The notes below the pieces were generated by a model. The model made no database searches, was not told where the DNA came from, and saw nothing but the letters and a program-made list of their open reading frames with translations. A program made the position numbers and the translations under genes. Shown one piece after another: positions 7,062-15,183 of a DNA stretch of 64,000 bases (within the stretch, counting starts at the first letter, position 1; every line of letters begins with the position of its first letter). Source of the stretch: Streptomyces chromofuscus. Lineage in GTDB: Bacteria; Actinomycetota; Actinomycetes; Streptomycetales; Streptomycetaceae. The DNA lies in assembly GCF_015160875.1 (NCBI RefSeq), contig NZ_CP063374.1:3534001-3598000 (forward strand), given 5' to 3'.

Positions 7062-8345
7062 ATGCAGCCGTCCCGCCGTCGGATACGCCCGCGCCGCGCG
7101 GCCGCGCTCGGCGCCGTGACCGCCATGACCCTCGCGGTGAGCACCTCGGCCGGCATGGGCCACCACACGGTGGGCTCAGCGCCGGCGGGGGCGGGGCCGG
7201 TCACCGCCCTGGCCCGGTCCGCCACGCACGGACCGTGCATGATCAGTGGCAAGGCGGACGTCCAGATGACGGAGGGCATACCCACGCCCGACGGCTACTC
7301 CCGCTCCACCGGCACCGTCCGCGCCCTCACCCTGATGATCGACTTCTCGGACGCGCCCGGCAAGGGCCGTGCTCTGGACCGCTTCAACGAGTTCTTCCCG
7401 CAGACCCAGGAATGGTTCCGCACCAGCTCCTACGGCCGCCTGGACTACCGTCCGCAGACCCCCGTCACCGACTGGCTGCGGATGCCGAAGTCCTTCAAGG
7501 CGTACGGCATAGAACGCGGGGCCCCCTTCGATCCCGGCTACCGGCTGCTGGTGCAGGACCTCGTGGCCGCGGCCGACCCCGAGGTCGACTTCCGGGAGTA
7601 CGACATGCTGAACGTGCTGGTGACGCCGAACGCGGGCCCCTCGGCGTTGGACACCGTCCTGTCGGTGACGTTCGCGGGCAACGGCGAGGCGCCCACGGCG
7701 GACGGCGTGCCCGTCGCCAACGCCTCGTTCGTCTACTCCCAGCAGGACGACGGCTCCGGCACCTACGCCCGGACCGGCTTCCGCGTCCTCCCCCACGAGA
7801 ACGGCCATGTCTTCGGCCTGCCCGACCTCTACACCCAGGAGGGCGGGGGCACGGTCGGGCACTGGGACATCATGAGCGAGGACTGGGGCGCCAACAACGA
7901 CCTCCTCGGCTGGCACAAGTGGAAGCTGGGCTGGCTGGACGCGTCCCAGGTGCACTGCGCGTCCGCACCCGGCACCAGCGAGCACACCCTGACCCCGCTG
8001 GCCCGGACCGGCGGCTCCAAGCTCGTCTTCATCCCCCTGGACCGGCGCACCGGATACGCGGTGGAGCTGCGCACCCGCGACGGCAACGACGAGGCGGTGT
8101 GCCGGCCGGGCGTGCTGATCTACAAGGTCGACGCAGACGTGGACACCGGCCACGGCCCGGTGCGGGTGTACGACTCGCGCCGCGACAGCGGCGGCTGCAC
8201 CCAGAGCCCCAACGTCCACGCGGAACTCTCGGACGCCACCTTCACCCCTGGCCAGTCCTTCGAGGACCGACTGCGCGGCATACGGGTCACGGTCACGAGG
8301 ACGGACGGGGACGGGAACCACGTGGTGCGCGTGACGCGACGGTAG
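7062..8345 (+). CDS. Secreted M6-like zinc metalloprotease
   Basis: This 427-aa exported protein has basic residues (RRRIRPRRAA), a hydrophobic stretch and an Ala-rich cleavage region forming a signal peptide in the first 40 residues. The catalytic zinc motif HENGHVFGLPDLY (HExxH followed by a Gly-rich helix and Asp) appears in the middle, followed by GGGTVGHWDIMS, the Met-turn-like segment seen in M6/immune-inhibitor-A peptidases. The ATG at 7062 is preceded by a GAAAGG ribosome site. It is transcribed alone and divergent from the TetR gene. It probably degrades proteins outside the cell. The C-terminal half resembles the beta-rich region of M6 proteins but has no repeats. Confidence 0.8.
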   Translation: MQPSRRRIRPRRAAALGAVTAMTLAVSTSAGMGHHTVGSAPAGAGPVTALARSATHGPCMISGKADVQMTEGIPTPDGYSRSTGTVRALTLMIDFSDAPGKGRALDRFNEFFPQTQEWFRTSSYGRLDYRPQTPVTDWLRMPKSFKAYGIERGAPFDPGYRLLVQDLVAAADPEVDFREYDMLNVLVTPNAGPSALDTVLSVTFAGNGEAPTADGVPVANASFVYSQQDDGSGTYARTGFRVLPHENGHVFGLPDLYTQEGGGTVGHWDIMSEDWGANNDLLGWHKWKLGWLDASQVHCASAPGTSEHTLTPLARTGGSKLVFIPLDRRTGYAVELRTRDGNDEAVCRPGVLIYKVDADVDTGHGPVRVYDSRRDSGGCTQSPNVHAELSDATFTPGQSFEDRLRGIRVTVTRTDGDGNHVVRVTRR

Positions 8346-8499
8346 GGGGGCGGGTGGGGTGAGGGCGTGGACAGGGCCGTAGGCAGACGAAGTCGGAGCG
8401 AACCGCCGGCGGCACGGACGGTGAGGTCGAGGTGGGCCGGACCCGGCCGGTGGTCCGCGGTTACCGTAGGCCTGCCGCGATCGCCGTACCGGAGAAAAG

Positions 8500-10164
8500 A
8501 TGAACCCCACCCTGCAGGAGGCCGCCGCCCCGGCCGTGCCGGACGAGGCGGTCACGCCGTTGATCCGCGGGATCGCCGTGCTGCGGCAGCTGACCGAGGC
8601 GGGCGGCACGCTCAGCCTGAGCGCGCTGGAACGCGCCACCGGCCTCGCGCGTTCCACCGTCGACCGCATCACCTCGACCCTCGCGCACATGGGGTACGTC
8701 CGCCTGGACGGCCGCGACGCGGTCCTCGCGCCCCGCCTGATGGAACTCGGCAACGCCTATCTGGACGCCCTGCGCCTGCCCGCCCTGCTGGGCGCCCGCG
8801 CGGACGCCCTCGCCGACGAACTGGACGAGTCGGTGTCCCTCGCGGTCGCCGACGACGACGGCATCCGCTTCATCCACCAGGCCACCCGGCGCCGCGCGAT
8901 GTCCCTGAGCTTCCGCATCGGCGACCTGCTGCCCGTCGAACGCACCGCGCCGGGCCCGCTGTTCACCACGGAGTGGACGGCACAGGACTGGAAGCGCTGG
9001 CGGGCACGCCGCGCGGCGAACCCGGAGAATCGCGACTTCCCCGCCGTACCCCCGGCCGAACACCCCCGGTCCGCCGAGGAGTTCGCACGGCGCTCGAGCC
9101 GGGCCCGGCAGGACGGGTGGGCGCTGGACGACCAGTTGATCGAGCCAGGGCTGGTGGCGGTGGCGGTTCCGGTACGGGACCCCCGTACCGGCCGGATCGC
9201 GTGCGCGGCGAGCGTCGTCAGCCACACCAGCCGGCACACCGCGGCCGAGCTGCGCGACACGCTGCTGCCCCGGCTGCGCGCGGCGGTGGCGACGATGGAG
9301 GAGGACCTGCGCACGGCGCCCCGCCCGGAGCCCGCCCCGGCCCCGTCAGGGCTGGCGACCTGGACGGGCGCGTCGAAGCAGGAGCTGGGCCGGGAGTTCG
9401 TGGAGTCACTGGCCCGGGGCCTGACCGTGCTGACCGCCTTCGGCAAGGGCCGGGCGGAACTCACCCTGACGGAGGTGGCAAGGGCGACGGGCCTGGCCCG
9501 GGCCACCGCACGCCGGGCCCTGATCACCTACGAGCACCTGGGGCTGATCACCCAGCCCCGCCCCGGCACCTTCACCCTCACGCCCAGGGTCCTCTCCCTC
9601 GGCTACCCGCCCCTGTCCCGCGCCTCCCTCCCCCACATCGCCGCCCCGCACCTGGCCGCGCTCGCCGAGCGCATCCACGAGTCGACGTCCCTGGCGGTGC
9701 TGACGGCGGCCGGGAACGAGATCCAGTACACCGCGCGGGTGGCGACGGCCCGGGTGATGAGCGTGAACATCACCGTGGGCACCCGGCTGCCCGCATACGC
9801 CACGTCCATGGGCCGCGTCCTGCTGGCCGACCTTCCGCCCGCCGACCGCGCCCTCGGCCCGCTCCGCCCGCTGGCACCCCGTACGATCACCGACCCACGA
9901 GAGCTGGCCCGCACGCTCGACGAGGTGCGGGCACAGGGCTACGCCCTGGTCGACGAGGAACTGGAGGAGGGCCTGCGCTCGCTCGCGGTCCCGGTCCGCG
10001 ACCGTTCGGGCCGCGCGGTGGCCGCCCTCAACACCGCGATGCACGCCTCCCGGCACACCCTCGAAAACTGCGTCGACCTGGTCCCGGCCCTCCGCGAAAC
10101 GGCCGACGCCGTCGAGGCGGACCTGCACGTCTCGGCCCGCTTCACCCAGGTCCCCCTGACCTAG
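8500..10164 (+). CDS. Tandem-fused double IclR-type regulator
   Basis: This 554-aa protein contains two complete IclR modules. The first HTH (LIRGIAVLRQLTEAGG, LERATGLARSTVDRITSTL) and its effector domain occupy about residues 20-275. The second HTH (SLARGLTVLTAFGKG, TEVARATGLARATARRALI) and effector domain, with TRLPAYATSMGRVLLADL, occupy about 300-550. Normal IclR regulators are about 250 aa, with one module per chain. The second module is closer to the PcaU/PcaR type that controls aromatic catabolism (ATSMGR, DEELEEGLRSLAVPVRDRSGR). The first is more divergent. A Pro/Ala linker joins them. The fusion would give an intramolecular pair of HTH domains. No catabolic genes adjoin it, so its targets are unknown. 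Confidence 0.88.
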   Translation: MNPTLQEAAAPAVPDEAVTPLIRGIAVLRQLTEAGGTLSLSALERATGLARSTVDRITSTLAHMGYVRLDGRDAVLAPRLMELGNAYLDALRLPALLGARADALADELDESVSLAVADDDGIRFIHQATRRRAMSLSFRIGDLLPVERTAPGPLFTTEWTAQDWKRWRARRAANPENRDFPAVPPAEHPRSAEEFARRSSRARQDGWALDDQLIEPGLVAVAVPVRDPRTGRIACAASVVSHTSRHTAAELRDTLLPRLRAAVATMEEDLRTAPRPEPAPAPSGLATWTGASKQELGREFVESLARGLTVLTAFGKGRAELTLTEVARATGLARATARRALITYEHLGLITQPRPGTFTLTPRVLSLGYPPLSRASLPHIAAPHLAALAERIHESTSLAVLTAAGNEIQYTARVATARVMSVNITVGTRLPAYATSMGRVLLADLPPADRALGPLRPLAPRTITDPRELARTLDEVRAQGYALVDEELEEGLRSLAVPVRDRSGRAVAALNTAMHASRHTLENCVDLVPALRETADAVEADLHVSARFTQVPLT

Positions 10165-10416
10165 CCCACACCCGAACCACCCCTTACCCGGCCACCACGA
10201 TGGGCCTCCGGCCACTCCGCCGCACTGACGCGCCACCGCGGGCCCCCGCCACCCGGCCACCCTCATCGCGCCAGGCACCCCACGCATCCCCCTCACTCCG
10301 AAAGGACCGCCTCGACACGCACCCTCACCACCACCCGACCCCGGCGAGCACCCCCGCTCACCCCCGATCCGGTACCCTGTGGTCCGAGCACCCTGATCCA
10401 CCTCAGGGCCAGCCAC

Positions 10417-10489
10417 GCCTTCGTAGCTCAGGGGATAGAGCACCGCTCTCCTAAAGCGGGTGTCGCAGGTTCGAATCCTGCCGGGGGCA
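10417..10489 (+). tRNA. tRNA-Arg(CCU)
   Basis: A 73-nt cloverleaf: D arm GCTC...GAGC, anticodon stem CGCTC/GCGGG with loop TCCTAAA (anticodon CCU), and T arm GCAGG-TTCGAAT-CCTGC. No CCA is encoded. The acceptor stem GCCTTCG/CGGGGGC contains two T-G wobble pairs. Three degenerate copies of the 3' half lie downstream, marking the tRNA as an integration site. Confidence 0.93.
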
Positions 10490-10496
10490 CAGAGCA

Positions 10497-10537
10497 AAGG
10501 GCCAGCTCAGGAGGCGTTTCCTCCCAGGCTGGCCCTT
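10497..10537 (+). terminator. Hairpin terminator after tRNA-Arg
   Basis: AAGGGCCAGC and GCTGGCCCTT, with an inner AGGAGG/CCTCC stem, form a long hairpin directly after the tRNA. It differs from the hairpin that follows the distal tRNA copies, so it probably came with the last integrated element. Confidence 0.65.
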
Positions 10538-10674
10538 CGGCGTGTCCGGGGTCGTGACTGATGACGCTCTTTGAAAACGGCCACCCGCTGCTCGGGGGTC
10601 ACCCCACACCTGCTCACGATTCCCCAGCTGCGGAAGACCGAGATCGTCTCCGTGGACGGTGCCGCAGCCGGTGA

Positions 10675-11238
10675 TCAGGGCTGGTTCGCGATCCGCCGGC
10701 CGAGCTGTTCGAGGAACTCCTGCAAGCTGGACGCGGCGACCTCGAAGTCGTCAAACCAGGAGGCGGTGGTGGACTTCCGGACTTGTCCGCTGTCTCCGAT
10801 CGCGAACAGATGGCCCCCGCCGTCGCTGGCGAAGACCAGTGCGACCGATTCGTCGTCGATTGGAGCGGGGCCGTACTCGCGGAAGTGTTCCGCCACCGTT
10901 GCTGGTGAGTGGATGAAGTACCCGTTGTCGACGTCGGCCAGGGAAGCCTCGCTGATCACCCAGTAGAGCGTGGTCAGGTCGGAGGGGATCGGTGTCAGGT
11001 CCACGAGCGCGTCCGTCGCCTGGTGGCTGTCGTCGGTTGCGAGCATCACTGCGTTGTGGCCGGGCGGGAAGCCGTGCGTCGAGAGGAAGGACTGCATCAG
11101 CTTCGTCAGGTCCGCGTCGGCCTGTTCCCGCCAGGACCGGACCCACTCCGCGTCAAGCCGCTCACCATCCGGGTCCCGCGCCGCCTGGCGTGTGCATCCT
11201 GCCTGGGCATCGCGTGGAGAACGCGCAAAGATTCCCAC
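10675..11238 (-). CDS. SMI1/KNR4 (SUKH) domain protein
   Basis: This is a 187-aa cytoplasmic protein. The C-terminal half carries the SUKH signature: an aliphatic strand, then VALVFASDGGGHLFAIGDSG, followed by a helix with DDFEVAASSLQEFLEQL. SUKH proteins often act as immunity proteins against polymorphic toxins, but many are stand-alone with unknown roles. The GTG at 11238 begins 9 bases after the stop of the frameshifted MFS gene, so the two were probably cotranscribed. No toxin gene is adjacent. It lies inside the tRNA-Arg island. Confidence 0.7.
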   Translation of the reverse strand: MGIFARSPRDAQAGCTRQAARDPDGERLDAEWVRSWREQADADLTKLMQSFLSTHGFPPGHNAVMLATDDSHQATDALVDLTPIPSDLTTLYWVISEASLADVDNGYFIHSPATVAEHFREYGPAPIDDESVALVFASDGGGHLFAIGDSGQVRKSTTASWFDDFEVAASSLQEFLEQLGRRIANQP

Positions 11239-11247
11239 GGCGGGTTC

Positions 11248-12536
11248 CTAACGGGCTTCCACGGCCGACCGGGTGATGTTCTTGAGGAACAGCACCGGCG
11301 TGGCCGCGGTGGCCACCGCGAACACGGCGAAGGCCGGCCGGATGCCGCCCAGTTCGGCCAGCAGGCCCCCCAGGGCCGCGCCCAGCGGCATGGCGCCGAA
11401 GTTGAAGAGCCGGGCCGCCGCGCCGTAGCGGCCGAGCATCTCGTCGGGGACCTTGCGCTGGGTGATGGTGCGGGCGTTGACCGTCCACAGCGTGCCGCCC
11501 ATGCCGCCGAGGAAGGCACCCACCGCCACTGCCCAGATGCTGGTGGTCAGGGCGGGCAGCGCGACCATCGCGGTGGTGCCGATCAGGTCGGCGAACATTG
11601 CCCAGCGGGCACCGAGCAGCCGGTTCACCCAGGTCACCGCTGCTGCGCCGCCAGTCCGCCGGTCCCCAGGGCGCTGAGCACAAGGCCGTACTGCTGCGGT
11701 CCGAGTTCCATGGCCTGCGTGGCGTAGAGAGGGAGGAGCGCCAGCCAGGCGCCCCAGACGGCGGCGAGCACGGTGACGACCAGTGCCAGCGTGCGCAGTA
11801 CCTCGTCGTGCCAGAGGAAGCGCAGCCCCTCGGCGATCCGGCTGTTGACCGAGACTGCAGCCGCGTCCGGAGCGGGCCCGTCGGCCCGGAAGCGGCCCAC
11901 CAGCAGGAGCAGGGCGAGGGCGGCGAGCGCGTAGGAGGCGCCTATCAGCCCCAGCGCGATGCCTGTCCCGGCGGCCAGCAGCAGCCCTCCGACGAAAGGC
12001 CCGGCGAACTCCTGCCCCACGGTCTCGGCTCCCACCATCCAGGCGTTGGCGCGCTCTCGCCCGGCCGCCGGCACCGCGGCTGGGACCAGAGCGGAGGCGG
12101 AGGTGGAGGCCAGTACATCGGCGACACCGAGGACCGCCCCGGCGGTGAGGAGCTGCCCGAGCGTGACGCCACCGGTCACGGCGGAGACGGTGAGCCAGCC
12201 CATCGCCGCCAGCCGCATTCCGTTTGCGCCCCAGAGCAGCCGTCGCCGGTCGAAACGGTCGACGAGCACGCCGATGTGCAAGGCGACGAGCAGCCAGGGC
12301 AGCGTGAGGGTCAGCGAGACGGCGGTGACGTGGGCGGGAGAGCCGGTGAGCTGGGCGGCCAGCAGGGGCAGAGCCATCTTCATCACGCCGTCGGCGAGGT
12401 TGGTCGCGGCGGTGAAGCCGACCAGGACCGCGGTGTTGCGCCGCCCGCGGTCGGCTGGAGGACAGCCCTCCCGCGTCAGGGCGCCGAGGCTTTTGCCGGT
12501 CTTAGCCCGCTGGGACACCGCCGTGACCATGTTCAT
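11248..12536 (-). pseudogene. Frameshifted MFS exporter (MefA/EntS-like)
   Basis: Two frames together make one 12-TM exporter. Bases 12536-11634 encode about 300 aa ending GLVLSALGTGGLAAQQR, and the continuation resumes in another frame as WVNRLLGARWAMFADLIG to 11248. A single indel near 11635 explains the break. Motif A is present (HIGVLVDRFDRRRLL). A second ATG at 12530 has a better-placed AGGGG than the ATG at 12536. It is divergent from a CGNR regulator whose likely operator lies against this gene's start. Cause of the shift (true mutation or sequencing error) cannot be decided here. Confidence 0.75.
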
Positions 12537-12539
12537 CCC

Positions 12540-12567
12540 CTAACTGTCTAACGTCTTAGCCGGTTAG
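12540..12567. promoter_or_regulatory. Nested-dyad operator at exporter start
   Basis: An outer pair CTAAC/GTTAG (12540-12544 with 12563-12567) encloses an inner pair CTAA/TTAG (12548-12551 with 12556-12559). The element begins 4 bases upstream of the exporter ATG and would block its transcription or translation. A direct repeat ACCGGTA (12600-12606, 12616-12622) closer to the regulator is a second candidate site. Confidence 0.6.
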
Positions 12568-12654
12568 GTCACTGTGGTGCACGTCCCGGCATTCGCGCAA
12601 CCGGTAAAACGCTTGACCGGTAGAATGACGGAAACCTGCAGGAGGTGACCCGCA

Positions 12655-13194
12655 ATGCTGGAGCCGCCGGCCGCAGCCGTCCTGGTGGAGGCGTTCGCCA
12701 ACACGGTCGACGTGGAAGAGGCCAGCGACGAGATCGCCACCCCGGCCGGGCTGGCCAACTGGCTGACGGGCCGCGGCCTGCTCAACGCGCCCGCAGAGAT
12801 CCCCCCCGACGTCCACGACAGCTATGTGGCCCTTCGGGCAGGCATCCGCGAGGAGTTGGGCAGCCATGTCGGCGACACCCCCGACCCGGAACTGCTTGCC
12901 GCGGCGGACCGGGTGCTGGCCGGACATCCCGTACTGGTCACCTCGCGTGGATTTTTGACCCCTGCGGCGGGGCTGTCCGCGCAGCGCAGGCCGCTGGCCG
13001 CGCTGGCGATCGCGTGGAGTGAGCTGGTCACGACCGGGGATGCCGCGCGGCTCAAGCGCTGCGCGGAGCACACCTGCGGCTGGGCCTTCTGGGACGTATC
13101 GAAGAATCGCAGCCGCCGCTGGTGCTCGATGAAGGTGTGCGGGAACCGTAACAAGACCCGGTCCTACGCGTCCCGGAAGCGGCAGGCGACCTGA
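12655..13194 (+). CDS. CGNR zinc-finger transcriptional regulator
   Basis: This 179-aa protein has an ABATE-type N-terminal domain (FANTVDVEE, DEIATPAGLANWL) and a C-terminal CGNR zinc finger: RCAEHTCGWAFWDVSKNR then RRWCSMKVCGNRNKTRSY, giving the four Cys ligands and the name-giving CGNR. A strong GGAGGTGA ribosome site precedes the ATG. CGNR proteins are small-molecule-responsive regulators. Its divergent position to an MFS exporter implies that it controls the exporter, and the nested dyad between them is the likely target. The gene is intact although the exporter is frameshifted. Confidence 0.85.
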   Translation: MLEPPAAAVLVEAFANTVDVEEASDEIATPAGLANWLTGRGLLNAPAEIPPDVHDSYVALRAGIREELGSHVGDTPDPELLAAADRVLAGHPVLVTSRGFLTPAAGLSAQRRPLAALAIAWSELVTTGDAARLKRCAEHTCGWAFWDVSKNRSRRWCSMKVCGNRNKTRSYASRKRQAT

Positions 13195-13213
13195 CCGTCA
13201 GCCAGCCGCAACG

Positions 13214-13714
13214 CTGGGCAGTACGGCACGTGGTGCACATTCGCGTGTACCGGGCTGTGCACTCTCACGCGAACGCCGACACCAGAGCGAGTTCGTTCCC
13301 CACCCTCGGCAGATCGACTGTTCTCCCCGCTGCAAATCCGCAGCCCACCGGCTCCCACCCGCACCGCCAGCGGCCCATACCTGCCCCGTCTGCCAGGGCA
13401 TCTTCACCACCAACCCCCGCCTGCGGCAGATCTACTGCTCGCCCAACTGCCGCCGCGACGCGGAGAAACAGCGCAACCAGGAACGCGACGAACAGCGGGC
13501 CATCCGACTCGGCGAACAGCAGCCCCGGCAGACTCCGACGGCCGCAGCCAGCTCCGCCCTGCAGGAGCAGGCCCTGACCCCCACCGCAGTCCGGAACTGC
13601 CCGCACTGCGATCAGCCCGTCACCATCGTCGCCCTGCTGGCCACCCCGGAAGCTACACGTCTCACCATCGCCAGCAGGGTTCCCGAAATCACCTCCCTGC
13701 GGCGGACTCCGTGA
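13214..13714 (+). pseudogene. Zinc-ribbon protein frame with no start codon
   Basis: An open frame ending TGA at 13712-13714 encodes a repeated Cys motif: RQIDCSPRCKSAAHR, then CPVCQG...RLRQIYCSPNCRRDAEK, then NCPHCDQ near the end. The repeated RQIxCSPxC pattern is clearly protein-like and resembles the zinc finger of CGNR-type proteins. No ATG, GTG or TTG exists between the upstream in-frame stop (about 13130) and the first Cys motif, and the first finger lacks one Cys. The gene has probably lost its 5' end or carries a frameshift. It directly follows the CGNR gene, so it may once have been cotranscribed or derived by duplication of its finger. Confidence 0.5.
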
Positions 13715-13756
13715 GCACCGCGGGCAACGACTTCGCCTGACCGTCACTGATCAACC

Positions 13757-13785
13757 GGGCCCGGCGACCTTCGGTCGCCGGGCCC
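13757..13785. terminator. Perfect 13-bp hairpin terminator
   Basis: GGGCCCGGCGACC-TTC-GGTCGCCGGGCCC ends the CGNR/zinc-ribbon unit. The stem is perfect and the loop is TTC, so it can act on either strand. Confidence 0.75.
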
Positions 13786-13866
13786 TCGCACGTGCTCTTC
13801 GCTCCCCAGATTCCCCACTCGCTTCAAGCTGCAACGAAGTGGAGGGAAGAGCGTCCTTGGCCGTTT

Positions 13867-14192
13867 TCAGAGATCCTCATCATGAGTCCACACCCGCTGG
13901 AACTCTTCGGCCGGGATGGCTTCCAGCGGGTCCTCTTCGGGGTGGAGCGCCTGGTCCGTCAGGAACCCGTGCTCGTCCTCCAGGTACTCCCAGCTGTACC
14001 GGTGGAGTCGGCCGGCCGGAGTCAGCTCGGCCTGCTTGATGGCGATCAACTCACCACGGTCGGGTACGGCCTCGAAGTACCACAAGCCGCCCTCCTCGTC
14101 GACTGGCGAAAGTGATGCCGCAGGGTGGCCCCCTCATCAAGAGATCGGAAGTACGCCACGCTCTCTGCTCTGATGCGCTCCAGGTCAACCAC
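13867..14192 (-). pseudogene. Small acidic hypothetical protein, likely frameshifted
   Basis: An intact frame from ATG 14085 to 13867 encodes 72 aa (MWYFEAVPDRGELIAIKQAE ... EEFQRVWTHDEDL) with protein-like composition. The sequence upstream continues the same protein in a different frame from a GTG at 14192 (VVDLERIRAESVAYFRSLDE), and the joining frame reads VDEEGGLWYFEAVPD. One indel near 14105-14115 would unite them into about 105 aa. No family is recognised. It lies in the island just before a tRNA-Arg 3'-end copy. Confidence 0.5.
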
Positions 14193-14340
14193 AGGATCAT
14201 CGTGCCGGCGAACGCGGGCGGTTGCACCGTTCTGACATCCACAGGTGACATCAACAACCCCGGACACCTGCCCTCCTGGGCGGTCCTGCACGGCCGGCGT
14301 AGCCGAGTGACTCCCCGCCAGCGCCGAGGAGCGATCGAAC

Positions 14341-14384
14341 TCCTGAAGCGGGTGCCGCAGGTTCGCATCCTGCCCGAGGGCACC
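14341..14384 (+). repeat. Degenerate tRNA-Arg 3' end, att relic 1
   Basis: This segment matches the anticodon-to-3' half of the tRNA at 10417, sharing AAGCGGGTG-CGCAGGTTCG-ATCCTGC with a few changes (GCC for GTC, GCATCC for GAATCC). It has no 5' half, so it is not a tRNA gene. It marks the far end of an integrated element. Confidence 0.8.
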
Positions 14385-14389
14385 AGGAA

Positions 14390-14422
14390 AAGGCCCCGGA
14401 CCATCACGGTCCGGGGCCTTTT
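14390..14422 (+). terminator. Hairpin following att relic 1
   Basis: AAGGCCCCGGACC and GGTCCGGGGCCTT form a 13-bp stem with loop ATCAC, then TTT. The same hairpin, with one mismatch, follows att relic 3, so both belong to the original tRNA locus that was duplicated with the att sites. Confidence 0.7.
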
Positions 14423-14595
14423 GTCGGCAGCAATTGACGGCAGTCACCGCCGGAGGGGGCGCCGTTCGCGAGTGCCGGCCGAGCGTGGCGTGCGCGGGAA
14501 GCGCGGCTGGTGTGGGATTCGACCCCAGTGACTCGCGCCACGCGGTGTCAAGACGATGGGTGAGAAGGATCCGGGCTCCGGACGTGCGGACAGGC

Positions 14596-14991
14596 TCAGG
14601 GACAGGTGGAGGCGGTGTCGATCCTGATGCCGGTCACGGTGTAGCCCGAGGGGAATTGCTGGTAGTGATTCGGCGGAAGACACCTGTAACCGGTTGCGCC
14701 GGTGCTGTCGTAGACGTAACGGAGGTATGCCCGATCGTCGTTGCGGCTGTTGTAGACCCAGTTGGCGCCGCGGCTGCTGGTGCCGAGGTTCTGGTACGAG
14801 GTTGTGACGTCCTGGTACGCGGCTGTGGGGCTGCCGTTGTACCAGTTGCTGTCGGTCATGTAGAAGCAGACGCGGGGCCATCCGCACCCGTTGTATGAGG
14901 TGGCCGAGGCGGTGGGAGCCGTAACCAGTGCGGTGGCGGCGAGGCCAGCAGTTGCCATGCCGATGACGGCGATTCGCTTGGTCGTCTTCAT
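14596..14991 (-). CDS. Small secreted protein, peptidase inhibitor I36-like
   Basis: This 131-aa protein starts with a clear Sec signal peptide (MKTTKRIAVIGMATAGLAAT, cleavage after TASA). The mature part of about 100 residues has four Cys (SYNGCGWPRVCFY, GYRCLPP, TASTCP), many Tyr/Asn residues and a compact beta-rich pattern (GSPTAAYQDVTTSYQNLG) like the peptidase inhibitor I36 or crystallin-like secreted proteins of streptomycetes. It probably acts outside the cell, but no target is evident. It is a stand-alone gene inside the island between two att relics. Confidence 0.65.
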   Translation of the reverse strand: MKTTKRIAVIGMATAGLAATALVTAPTASATSYNGCGWPRVCFYMTDSNWYNGSPTAAYQDVTTSYQNLGTSSRGANWVYNSRNDDRAYLRYVYDSTGATGYRCLPPNHYQQFPSGYTVTGIRIDTASTCP

Positions 14992-15132
14992 AGCGAGGAT
15001 CTTGCCGATGACCGACCAGGAAGTCGTTGACGATGAGCGCCAGGATGTTGACGAAGAGTGCCTGCATCCTCAAGCGGGCGTCAGGTGTGAATGCCGGAGC
15101 GGGAGGACAAGGCAGAGGCCTGGCCCAAGTTG

Positions 15133-15176
15133 CTTCGGGACGAAGAGGTCGTGGGTTCACACCCCGCCACCCCGAC
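15133..15176 (+). repeat. tRNA-Pro 3'-end fragment
   Basis: CTTCGGGACGAAGAGGTCG followed by TGGGTTCACACCCCGCCACC matches, from memory, the anticodon-stem to acceptor part of streptomycete tRNA-Pro(CGG), with about two differences in the T loop. No 5' half is present. The fragment is a relic of an element that integrated in a tRNA-Pro gene elsewhere. Confidence 0.6.
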
Positions 15177-15183
15177 GCGGTTC

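Noticed and set aside
14298..14384. A second complete tRNA gene ending at 14384
   Set aside because: The bases before the 3' half do not form acceptor or D stems with it; only the 3' half matches tRNA-Arg.
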